Shown here piece by piece: positions 55,584 through 63,557 of a stretch of DNA of 64,000 nt. This DNA is from Ekhidna lutea (lineage in GTDB: Bacteria; Bacteroidota; Bacteroidia; Cytophagales; Cyclobacteriaceae): positions 62,001 to 126,000 of the forward strand of contig NZ_FZPD01000003.1 of the NCBI RefSeq assembly GCF_900188325.1, in the 5' to 3' direction. The position numbers were made by a program, and so were the translations under genes. Numbering within the stretch: the first letter of the stretch is position 1; every line of letters begins with the position of its first letter. Under the pieces are notes generated by a model. It saw only the letters and a list, made by a program, of their open reading frames with translations. It had not been told where the DNA came from and ran no database searches.

Positions 55584-55952
55584 TTAAACTTCCTGGCAAT
55601 CTCCTGAGATGCACTCCACTACCGGTGGATTCTCGATTGCGCAATTTGATATAGCATCCGTCAACTCATTGTATTTTGCATTCAGCTCATTGTAACGCCC
55701 TCGGAGCTCTTCAAATCTCCCCTCATCAGCAATACTTGCATAGATGATGTAATCAGCGGGACCACCGCATGGTTTTACTCCATAGGCTACAGCTTTACAA
55801 GAATTATTATTTGTGCATGATAAATTGGTTAGCGAAACCATCTGAGCATATATGTCACTCATCTCATCCTGAAGCTCATCTGCTGTTAGATCATTATCAT
55901 CGCTGCATGCGATTAGGCATACGCTTAGAAGAATTATTATGTATTTGCTCAT
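55584..55952 (-). CDS. Cysteine-rich lipoprotein
   Basis: 122 residues from ATG 55952; the open frame extends ten codons upstream but only this start gives a lipoprotein signal (YIIILLSVCLIAC, lipobox cysteine near residue 16). The mature protein has six cysteines, a coiled-coil-like segment (RGRYNELNAKYNELTDAI) and the phrase SCKAVAYGVKPCGGPADY shared with small Bacteroidota lipoproteins. Function unknown. Convergent with the propeller-like gene. Confidence 0.75.
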   Translation of the reverse strand: MSKYIIILLSVCLIACSDDNDLTADELQDEMSDIYAQMVSLTNLSCTNNNSCKAVAYGVKPCGGPADYIIYASIADEGRFEELRGRYNELNAKYNELTDAISNCAIENPPVVECISGDCQEV

Positions 55953-55990
55953 GCTAAATCTGTTTGTAAGATTAATAAGCAAAATCTGTG

Positions 55991-56920
55991 CTATTTCTTG
56001 CTAGCATTGAAAAGCTTCTGCTTTTCATCCTTGCTAAGGCTCTCGTACCCCTTCTCTGAGATCTTGTCCAGAATGGCATCTATTTCAGCCTGAGGAGTTT
56101 TTCCTGCTTCCGTTGTGTTTTTTCCAGCCTTCTTCGCCGAGGGCCTTCTGCTTCCACTCCTGTGAGTAACCTTGATCTTTGGCTGGGGCTTAAACATACT
56201 TTTCACGAACTGGATAAATGAAATTACCCAGCTACCAATGTCTGTTCCTTTATTTAACTGTGATATGTAGATCCATCCCACTAAAGCACCACCAAGATGA
56301 GCTACATTTCCTCCAAAATTGCTATTTGCATTTATACCTACAAGAGAAAGCACAATCACAAAAAAAGCAATGTATTTTATTCTGACTGGTCCAAATAATA
56401 GTAAATGGAATGTGTAATTAGGCATTTTAGTTGCGGCAGCAACCACCACAGCATAAACTGCAGCTGATGCACCAACCATTCCCCAATCAGGTTGATTTAA
56501 TAATGTGTTTGTTGCTGAATTATTATATGTAGGTATCAAATTGTAGGCCAGTAAATAAAGAATTCCTCCTCCTATCGCACCAAGGACATAAAGGCTAAGA
56601 ACCTTGTTGCTTCCAAGATATTCATTGATTAATCTTCCAAATATGTAGAAAACATACATATTGAATAGAATATGAAAAATACCCGTAAGACTATGAGTAA
56701 ACCCATAAGTCATGATTGTGTATGGTCTGAAAATAAATCGATCGAAAAGTGGAGGTATAACAAAGTGTTTATGAATTTCTTCAAAAATTGAAGCTGGTAA
56801 GAATATCTGTAGCAGTAAAAGAATTAAAAAAATTACTACGTTGATAATAATAATCTGAACTACAGCATTATTAGGCTTGCTCCAGGCGTTTGAAAATTCC
56901 TCTTTTATTCCTCCGTTCAT
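55991..56920 (-). CDS. Rhomboid family intramembrane serine protease
   Basis: 309 residues: six membrane helices, HILFNM (H-x3-N) motif, catalytic serine in GASAAVYAV (the usual GASG has become GASA), catalytic His in NVAHLGGALVG. A cytosolic tail of ~70 residues is rich in K and ends in a helix-loop-helix (SEKGYESLSKDEKQKLF). Rhomboids cleave membrane helices inside the bilayer. It follows the other rhomboid after three bases, so they share an operon. Activity with the altered GASA is likely but not certain. Confidence 0.9.
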   Translation of the reverse strand: MNGGIKEEFSNAWSKPNNAVVQIIIINVVIFLILLLLQIFLPASIFEEIHKHFVIPPLFDRFIFRPYTIMTYGFTHSLTGIFHILFNMYVFYIFGRLINEYLGSNKVLSLYVLGAIGGGILYLLAYNLIPTYNNSATNTLLNQPDWGMVGASAAVYAVVVAAATKMPNYTFHLLLFGPVRIKYIAFFVIVLSLVGINANSNFGGNVAHLGGALVGWIYISQLNKGTDIGSWVISFIQFVKSMFKPQPKIKVTHRSGSRRPSAKKAGKNTTEAGKTPQAEIDAILDKISEKGYESLSKDEKQKLFNASKK

Positions 56921-56923
56921 TGT

Positions 56924-57712
56924 TTAATAAAATCTGCGGGTATTGTTTTTCCAGAGCTTTAACAAAATAAAAGCAATTAGCATTCCACTCAGGTGAGCGA
57001 GGTGCGCAACGTTATCGCCTGGCATCCGATTAAACTCTGCATATAGCTCATACATGGCGTAAAAGAATACAAGATACTTTGCTTTTATGGGTATAGGAGG
57101 AAAGAGCAAAAACAGTTCAGTATTTGGGAATAAGAACGCAAAAGCAAACAGTATTCCGAACACTGCACCTGAAGCTCCAACCATGGTTCCATTAGTCACC
57201 ACACCCTGATAAATACTTCTTACTGCTGCTACTGTCTGTGATTCGTATGCAGCACTTTCATAATATAAGTCGATCAATTCCCCAGCTCTGGCCACATTGA
57301 TATAGCCTTTGTTATTTATAACAAAGCTTTCAAAAGCCTCGGGACTTGGATCTTGCATGTAAGCTTCCGCCGCGTTTTTCAAAGGCAGTTTTTCAATTGC
57401 ATCAGCAGCGCCATAGAGTATTCCGGCACCAATTCCGCAAACCAGATAAAAGATTAAGAATCGTTTAGATCCCCAGACTGTCTCCAGCATTGGTGCAAAT
57501 ACCAAAACCGCAATCATATTACCTACCAGGTGCCACATGCCACCGTGTAACCACATGTACGTGAGAAACTGGTATGGTGCAAACTCTGATGAGTAAATCA
57601 CTCGCAATCCAAACCAATCATTGAGCGGCAACCTCAATACAGACGCGAGCAGCAAAATCGCAATGTTGATGATTAAAATATTTTTTGCAACTGGGGTGAG
57701 TCTTCTAAACAC
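56924..57712 (-). CDS. Rhomboid family intramembrane serine protease
   Basis: 262 residues: motifs HLVGNM (H-x3-N), GASGAVFG (catalytic Ser) and DNVAHLAHLSGM (catalytic His). There is an ~75-residue insertion between the third and fourth helix (residues ~105-175) carrying a helical soluble part (NNKGYINVARAGELIDLYY). It is first in a two-gene rhomboid operon downstream of mutL (52-base gap). Confidence 0.93.
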   Translation of the reverse strand: MFRRLTPVAKNILIINIAILLLASVLRLPLNDWFGLRVIYSSEFAPYQFLTYMWLHGGMWHLVGNMIAVLVFAPMLETVWGSKRFLIFYLVCGIGAGILYGAADAIEKLPLKNAAEAYMQDPSPEAFESFVINNKGYINVARAGELIDLYYESAAYESQTVAAVRSIYQGVVTNGTMVGASGAVFGILFAFAFLFPNTELFLLFPPIPIKAKYLVFFYAMYELYAEFNRMPGDNVAHLAHLSGMLIAFILLKLWKNNTRRFY

Positions 57713-57764
57713 GTTTATTAATTCTAATTTCTAAACTTCTAATTCTAAACTTCCTGGTCAACTT

Positions 57765-59588
57765 CTAGCCCTTCTTAAACCAATCATTTATTTGCTCTAA
57801 ACTAACCAAAACATACGTAGGATTCCCATCCGGCGTATAATTTGGTTGTTCACAGGCAAAGAGTCGATCCATCAAATGATCCATCTCTTCTTCCTTCAAT
57901 TTATTACAGCGATTACCCGCTGTTCGCTTTGCCAGAGCCCTTGCCAGGCTTTCATTCTTGGGAAGATCAAGCTTCTCAGCATTAAACTTATATTGTTCTA
58001 TTAGACCTTCAAATACCTCCTTTTCGTTGCAGGGAGCCAATTCTGAGGGTATTCCCTGGATTACAATCATGTTTTCGCTCATCTGCTCAAACTCAAACCC
58101 TAACTGGTTGATTTCACTTTTTAGCTCCATGGTCAAAGCAAAATCCGAAGGATTCAAATTAACCTGTTGTGGAAACATGCATGATTGTGAGGTGCCTATC
58201 CCACTTTTCATTGACTTCTGGTATTGCTCAAACAAAATTCGTTCAAGCGCAGATACTTTGTCAAGCACCACCATCCCACTCTTCACCTGCCGAAGCAAAT
58301 AACGTCCGTGGAGGTGATAGGTTGGCTTTTTTTCTTCCTGCTCCGTGGGTTGATTCATAGAGCTGCTGAAAGTCGTCTGAACTACCCGTTCTTTCTCAGC
58401 TTCTTCGATGGTGGCAATTTCTTCCTGAGAAGCAGAAGCATAAAGCTCATTGAGTTTGTCCAATCGTTCCTGATTGCTTTCCAGTGATTTAAACGAACTG
58501 TAATCCCGATCTTTCTGAGAAGAAATGGTTTGGTTTTCTCGTTGGATATTGAGGTGTTCAAAGCTAACATCTGCCGAAAAATCCAATGAAGGTGTCACGT
58601 TAAAAGACGCTAGTGCCTGGCGAACAGCTGAGTTGATTACTCCATATAACATCCGGTCATCATCGAATTTCACTTCCGTTTTTGTTGGATGCACATTGAT
58701 ATCTACATGCACCGGATCAATCTCTATAAATAGCACATAGAAAGGAAAGTAATCTTCTTTTAAAAGTCCTTCATACGCCCGTGTAACCGAATGGTTGAGG
58801 TAGCTATTCTTGATGAATCGGTTGTTGATAAAAAAGAATTGTTCGCCCCGTGTTTTCTTGGCGTTTTCCGGTTTGCCAATATATCCGGTCACTTTTACCA
58901 GTTCGGTCTCCTCACTGCATGGCACAAGTTGCTGCTGATAATTCTTTCCAAAAAGCTGTACGATACGCTTACTTAGTTTCCCTCCATCCAGCTTATAGGT
59001 TTCCAAATCGTTCTGTACCATGGAAAATGCAATCTCTGGGTTAGCTAGAGCTATCCGCTGAAATTCATCATTGATGTGACGAAGCTCCACAGGATTTGAT
59101 TTTAGGAAATTTCTTCTGGCGGGCACATTATAAAAAAGATTTTTCACACAGATCGATGTGCCTTGATTGTAGGCGATTGGCTCCTGGCTTTTTACTTCGG
59201 AAGACTCGATGATCAACTGAGTACCCAATTCATCATCCGCATGTCTGGTTTTGAGTTCTACCTGTGCTACTGCTGCGATTGAAGCCATGGCTTCTCCTCT
59301 GAATCCCAGCGTACGAATTTTAAATAAATCTTCGGAAGACCGAATTTTTGAAGTAGCGTGACGTTCGAAACTCATTCGTGCATCCGTGCCACTCATCCCG
59401 GACCCATTATCCACTACCTGGATAAGGGCTTTTCCGGCATCTTTTACAATCAATTTTACAGATGTAGCACCAGCATCCACGCTGTTTTCCAGCATTTCTT
59501 TTACGACAGAAGCAGGGCGTTGCACCACCTCACCAGCGGCAATTTGGTTAGCGATGCTATCAGGCAATAAGTGAATGACGTCACTCAT
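57765..59588 (-). CDS. mutL: DNA mismatch repair protein MutL
   Basis: 607 residues from ATG 59588, which overlaps the stop of the upstream gene as ATGA; an upstream non-ATG extension of 19 codons is not MutL-like. The GHKL ATPase is intact: IANQIAAGEVVQRPASVVKE, ENSVDAGATSV, DNGSGM, TLGFRGEAMASI, GTSICVKNLFYNVPARRNFL. In the C-terminal part the endonuclease motif D-Q-H-A-x2-E-R-x4-E reads DKVSALERILFEQ, so Q and H are missing, while ACEQPNYTPDGNPTYV remains near the end. It coordinates mismatch repair. The altered motif questions its nicking activity. Confidence 0.95.
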   Translation of the reverse strand: MSDVIHLLPDSIANQIAAGEVVQRPASVVKEMLENSVDAGATSVKLIVKDAGKALIQVVDNGSGMSGTDARMSFERHATSKIRSSEDLFKIRTLGFRGEAMASIAAVAQVELKTRHADDELGTQLIIESSEVKSQEPIAYNQGTSICVKNLFYNVPARRNFLKSNPVELRHINDEFQRIALANPEIAFSMVQNDLETYKLDGGKLSKRIVQLFGKNYQQQLVPCSEETELVKVTGYIGKPENAKKTRGEQFFFINNRFIKNSYLNHSVTRAYEGLLKEDYFPFYVLFIEIDPVHVDINVHPTKTEVKFDDDRMLYGVINSAVRQALASFNVTPSLDFSADVSFEHLNIQRENQTISSQKDRDYSSFKSLESNQERLDKLNELYASASQEEIATIEEAEKERVVQTTFSSSMNQPTEQEEKKPTYHLHGRYLLRQVKSGMVVLDKVSALERILFEQYQKSMKSGIGTSQSCMFPQQVNLNPSDFALTMELKSEINQLGFEFEQMSENMIVIQGIPSELAPCNEKEVFEGLIEQYKFNAEKLDLPKNESLARALAKRTAGNRCNKLKEEEMDHLMDRLFACEQPNYTPDGNPTYVLVSLEQINDWFKKG

Positions 59589-59929
59589 TTGCGTTTTCTT
59601 AAAGATTTGAGCCGGTAGATTAAATAACCGGGCACGATGATCCAAAGTAGGTAATAGAAAAGATCATTTCCGAATTGTAACCATCCTAATACCATAACCC
59701 CAAGCAATGCGGCAATCCCTAATTGAAGCATGGAAGTAAAGGGGGCCGATTTTGTTTTTCTTTTAAAGCTGATACCAGAAGAATGGTAATCTCTTGTTTC
59801 TTTTCCTTCTATTTCTTCCTTTATTCGCTCTGTGCGTTCTTTTATTTCTTCCTTCACCGGATCATAATACCGTGGCTTGATCCGAAATTGCTGATGTTTT
59901 GGTAGACGAAATAAGGATGGAAATCGCAT
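59585..59929 (-). CDS. Small membrane protein upstream of mutL
   Basis: 114 residues: a basic, charged N-terminal half (EEIKERTERIKEEIEGKETR) and two membrane helices at the C-terminus (MLQLGIAALLGVMVLGWLQF, LFYYLLWIIVPGYLIYRL). Homologues are conserved next to mutL in Bacteroidota and are sometimes mislabelled as riboflavin synthase. It overlaps mutL by four bases (ATGA), so translation is coupled. Function unknown. Confidence 0.78.
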   Translation of the reverse strand: MRFPSLFRLPKHQQFRIKPRYYDPVKEEIKERTERIKEEIEGKETRDYHSSGISFKRKTKSAPFTSMLQLGIAALLGVMVLGWLQFGNDLFYYLLWIIVPGYLIYRLKSLRKRK

Positions 59930-60007
59930 TGGGTATAGTTATTGGTCGAATGTTGTGTAAATGAACACGACATGAATGAAAAATTGTTCAAATTTAATCC
60001 CGACAAA

Positions 60008-60048
60008 TGAGAATGGGTCAATAACAATGACCTGATTTAGCATTCTCA
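60008..60048. promoter_or_regulatory. Nested inverted repeat in the intergenic region
   Basis: TGAGAATG (60008-60015) pairs with CATTCTCA (60041-60048) outside, and GGTCA (60016-60020) pairs with TGACC (60028-60032) inside, with loop ATAACAA and an eight-base bulge TGATTTAG on one side. It lies 25 bases before the ATG of the beta-lactamase-fold gene. It could be a structured leader or an operator. Confidence 0.4.
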
Positions 60049-60072
60049 CCAGTCAAAAATGAATTGCCGTCT

Positions 60073-62304
60073 ATGAGGTATTGTTTCCGGCTGATATCCA
60101 TTATTATGTGTGCTTCGGTTTTTGCCAATGAGTCAAAGACTACAGAAGAGGTATGGATTGATGGTGACTCTTTTTACGAGGCTATAAAACACAAAAAGAA
60201 GTCGACAATTTATTTCAAAAACTGGTCCCCCTATATCAGTCATTTTTTGGAGGATGAAAACTATTTTGTGGCTATACAATTAGGAAACACTTTCGATCCA
60301 TTACCTCACGATCAGGTGGTACTTCCTTCACTTAATGCATTAGCCGCTATTGAGGATGATCAGCTTAGGGCCGATTATTTTATGTTTTTAGAAAGTTTCG
60401 GACGTACCAATGGAATCAACCATATGGTTTTACCCGATACTACTGGTTTTTCTTCATTTGAAAAGGAAGTAATCAAGCAGGCAAATGAGCGATCGCCATT
60501 TTACTTTTTACATAAATCATCCCTTTCCTATTCAATTCCCGAATCACGAAAGGAATTTGAAAACGTAGCTAAATCGAAACCAACCATCTGGATTGCAGAT
60601 CAAGATGCCAGCCTTCGAAAATTTAATCGATGGAGTGGTAAACTAGGTGGCGCGAACCAGGCATCATTTTACTCAAAAATAAGAAAGGCCAAGCAGGAAG
60701 AATTCTTGCCGGCCTATGACATTCCTGAATCCCTTGGGCGGTCACTTTTCAACGCCAGTGTTGTAGCGATTGATCCAGCGCAAAAACTACCTCTTCAGGA
60801 AAAGGTCATTACCTATCTGGGTTCGGATGAACTGTTTCGAAAAAGACTAATGCAATATGCTCATGTTATTGAACATAGAGCCGAGGGAGTCCAATGTATT
60901 GTGGATAATCGGTTAAACGATCAGGAGGTTAAAACGGATGATATCGTCATCAATCACCGGTTTGAGAGTCAATACGAAACGGCGTTGATTATTTCAGGCA
61001 TTGGTGTGGAGCGACAAGATGTGGTTTTAGGTAAAATGCTTTTTGGAGCGATGGAAATTGTAGGAAGAAGCTCAGTTTCTGGAGTCAGAAAAATTTATAA
61101 CCCTGCGTTTCTTGGATACGCAGATGCGAAATGGGAAGGGATGAACCCTCAACATTTGCTGTGGATCGATTCGCTTGCCAAAGAAGCAATCGGTAAATAT
61201 GCTACTCCTGGAATTCAACTTGCCGTTGTTAAAAATGGATCGATCGTTTTGGAAAAATCATATGGTTATTACACCTACGACAGCCTCCGACCAGTTCATA
61301 ATCACACCCGTTATGATATAGCCTCTCTGACAAAAGTAATAGGCACTCTTCCTGCCATTGCCTTATTGGTTGATCAGGGAAAAATCAACCTCGATGACTC
61401 TGTAAGTATGCACTTAAGCGCTTTTAGGGGGTCTAACAAATCAAATGTCTCTATACGTCAATTACTTGCACATCACGGAGGTTTGAGATCCTATGTCCCA
61501 TTTTGGAGTATGATGATGGATGGAGATCGACTGGATGCTTTCTACTATAAAACAAAAGAGGATGAAGAGAGAGACATAAGGACTTATGGAATGGATCCGC
61601 ACCCTTCAATGCTTGACTCATTGAAGAGCTTCATCGTAAGATCAAAACTGATAAAAAACCCATCTGAATATCATTACAGTGATTTAGGATTTATGATTTT
61701 GCATTGGTTGGTTGAAGAAGTTTCAGGCCAACCATTCGATTCATTTCTGGAAGAGAATTTTTATAAGCCAATGAAGCTAACTTACACTTCATTTAACCCG
61801 CTTTCTAAGGGTGTTTCACCAACGGCCATTGCACCCACAGAATATGATCATCGTTACAGAAACTACCAGGTTTGGGGCGAAGTTCATGACCGGAATGCCC
61901 TGGTATTTGGAGGAGTAGCAGGGCATGCCGGACTATTTTCTACCGCAAGTGATTTAGCCAAAATACTGGCTATGATTATGAATGGAGGCTATTATGGAGG
62001 AAAAAAATACATCTCAAAATCCACGCTCGATCAGTTTAATGTCCGATATTTTGAGCATAATCGAAGAGGTCTTGGATGGGATAAAAAGGACGGGATAAAG
62101 GATTCGGCTTCCTCTTTAGCCAGCGATCAAAGCTATGGGCATACGGGTTTTACCGGCACGATGGTTTGGGCAGATCCTCAGGAAAATTTAATTTATGTGT
62201 TCCTTTCCAACCGCATATATCCGGATGCAAATAACTGGAAATTGGGAGAGTTAAATACCCGAACCCACATCCACGACATTATCTATCAGTCAATTCAGGA
62301 TTGA
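60073..62304 (+). CDS. Serine hydrolase: beta-lactamase (class C) domain with degenerate GH3-like N-terminal part
   Basis: 743 residues from ATG 60073; a TTG three codons upstream is less likely. Signal peptide (FRLISIIMCASVFA). Residues ~360-743 form a complete class C beta-lactamase/serine hydrolase fold: SLTK with the nucleophile near residue 418, Y-S-D in YHYSDLGF, and HTG in GHTGFTG. The N-terminal ~350 residues look like a shortened GH3 (NagZ-type) barrel: NALAAIEDDQLRADYF and NGINHMVLPDTTG align with the GH3 LGIH-x-NFAPVVD strand, but no catalytic GH3 motif is seen. Related proteins are ~970 residues with an active GH3. Role in cell-wall recycling or beta-lactam-type hydrolysis cannot be decided. 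Confidence 0.85.
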   Translation: MRYCFRLISIIMCASVFANESKTTEEVWIDGDSFYEAIKHKKKSTIYFKNWSPYISHFLEDENYFVAIQLGNTFDPLPHDQVVLPSLNALAAIEDDQLRADYFMFLESFGRTNGINHMVLPDTTGFSSFEKEVIKQANERSPFYFLHKSSLSYSIPESRKEFENVAKSKPTIWIADQDASLRKFNRWSGKLGGANQASFYSKIRKAKQEEFLPAYDIPESLGRSLFNASVVAIDPAQKLPLQEKVITYLGSDELFRKRLMQYAHVIEHRAEGVQCIVDNRLNDQEVKTDDIVINHRFESQYETALIISGIGVERQDVVLGKMLFGAMEIVGRSSVSGVRKIYNPAFLGYADAKWEGMNPQHLLWIDSLAKEAIGKYATPGIQLAVVKNGSIVLEKSYGYYTYDSLRPVHNHTRYDIASLTKVIGTLPAIALLVDQGKINLDDSVSMHLSAFRGSNKSNVSIRQLLAHHGGLRSYVPFWSMMMDGDRLDAFYYKTKEDEERDIRTYGMDPHPSMLDSLKSFIVRSKLIKNPSEYHYSDLGFMILHWLVEEVSGQPFDSFLEENFYKPMKLTYTSFNPLSKGVSPTAIAPTEYDHRYRNYQVWGEVHDRNALVFGGVAGHAGLFSTASDLAKILAMIMNGGYYGGKKYISKSTLDQFNVRYFEHNRRGLGWDKKDGIKDSASSLASDQSYGHTGFTGTMVWADPQENLIYVFLSNRIYPDANNWKLGELNTRTHIHDIIYQSIQD

Positions 62305-62363
62305 AATTGAAACTTATTGAAGCCGGTAGCGGTTTAATCAACTTGAAGAAAAACACCTAATAA

Positions 62364-63509
62364 ATGAAGGTAGGAATTGTATGTTACCCCACTTATGGTG
62401 GTAGTGGAGTTGTAGCCACAGAACTTGGGAAGTCTTTAGCCAAAAAAGGGCATGAAATCCACTTTATAACCTATTCCCAACCTACCCGATTGGATTTCTT
62501 CAACCCGAATCTTTATTATCACGAAGTAAGCGTAAAGTCATACCCCCTTTTTCAATATCCTCCATACGAGCTTGCGCTGGCAAGTAAAATGGTAGATGTG
62601 GTTTTAAATGAAAAGCTTGATTTGTTACATGTGCATTATGCGGTACCTCATGCATCCGCTGCATACATGGCACAGCAGATTTTAAAAACTAAAGGCTGTG
62701 AAATTCCATTCATCACAACCCTTCATGGTACGGACATTACCATTGTTGGGAAGGATGCAACGAATGAACCAGTGGTTACATTTTCTATCAATAAATCCGA
62801 TGGAGTGACAGCTGTATCCCAGGATTTAAAAAATGACACGCTTGAGCATTTTGATATCTCAGTTCCAATCGAAGTAATACCAAACTTCATTGATTTGGAG
62901 CGTTTCAAGAAACAGCCCAAGGAACATTTTAAGAAAGCGATTTGTCCTAATGATGAGAAGTTGGTCGTTCATACATCAAACTTCAGGAAAGTGAAGCGTG
63001 TTGATGATGTGCTGAAAGTTTTTTGTGAGGTAAGAAAAGTAGTTCCGTCAAAGCTATTATTAATAGGAGATGGGCCTGAAAGAAAGAAGATGGAAGACAT
63101 GGCCAGGGATATTTGTACAGAAGATATTCGCTTCTTAGGGAAACTAGAAGCCGTAGAAGAGGTCCTTTCAGTAAGTGATTTGTTTTTGATGACATCAGAG
63201 AAGGAAAGTTTTGGTCTTGCGGCATTGGAAGCGATGGCATGTGAGGTGCCCGTTATTTCATCCAACGCGGGAGGTTTACCTGAGCTAAATAATGAGGGTA
63301 AATCAGGGTATGTATGTGAAATTGGAGATGTAGATACTATGGTAAAACGAGCCATACATATTTTGGACAATAAAAACCTGAGCACTTTCAAAAAGGGAGC
63401 TCTGGCAAGAGCAAAAGAATTTGATGTAAACAATGTTCTGCCAATGTATGAATCTTTTTATCAATCCGTTTTAGAGAAACATAAAAAATCATTATCAGAG
63501 AGTTTGTAA
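62364..63509 (+). CDS. bshA: N-acetyl-alpha-D-glucosaminyl L-malate synthase BshA
   Basis: 381 residues, GT4-family glycosyltransferase with the BshA N-terminus KVGIVCYPTYGGSGVVATEL, LHVHYAVPHASAAYMA, TTLHGTDITIVG and the nucleotide-binding C-terminal ESFGLAALEAMACEVPVI. It joins UDP-GlcNAc and L-malate, the first step of bacillithiol synthesis, the low-molecular-weight thiol of this phylum. Cytoplasmic. No bshB or bshC lies beside it in the window. Followed directly by a hairpin at 63510. Confidence 0.96.
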   Translation: MKVGIVCYPTYGGSGVVATELGKSLAKKGHEIHFITYSQPTRLDFFNPNLYYHEVSVKSYPLFQYPPYELALASKMVDVVLNEKLDLLHVHYAVPHASAAYMAQQILKTKGCEIPFITTLHGTDITIVGKDATNEPVVTFSINKSDGVTAVSQDLKNDTLEHFDISVPIEVIPNFIDLERFKKQPKEHFKKAICPNDEKLVVHTSNFRKVKRVDDVLKVFCEVRKVVPSKLLLIGDGPERKKMEDMARDICTEDIRFLGKLEAVEEVLSVSDLFLMTSEKESFGLAALEAMACEVPVISSNAGGLPELNNEGKSGYVCEIGDVDTMVKRAIHILDNKNLSTFKKGALARAKEFDVNNVLPMYESFYQSVLEKHKKSLSESL

Positions 63510-63537
63510 AAAATTAGGGTTTGTTTTCCCTAATTTT
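63510..63537 (+). terminator. Hairpin directly after bshA
   Basis: AAAATTAGGG and CCCTAATTTT pair perfectly over 10 bp around the loop TTTGTTTT, starting immediately after the bshA stop. It has T-runs on both sides and could stop transcription in either direction. TAATTTTG at 63531-63538, an exact TAnnTTTG match for the next gene, overlaps the hairpin. Confidence 0.6.
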
Positions 63538-63557
63538 GCCGACAATTAAACGAAGCA

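Noticed and set aside
57717-57760. Short TTCTAA/CTAAACTTC direct repeats as a mobile element end
   Set aside because: Only a low-complexity intergenic stretch between mutL and a rhomboid gene, with no inverted ends or transposase.
59585-59929. Riboflavin synthase subunit
   Set aside because: The small two-helix membrane protein has no lumazine or riboflavin synthase motif; this label is a known propagated error for this kind of protein.
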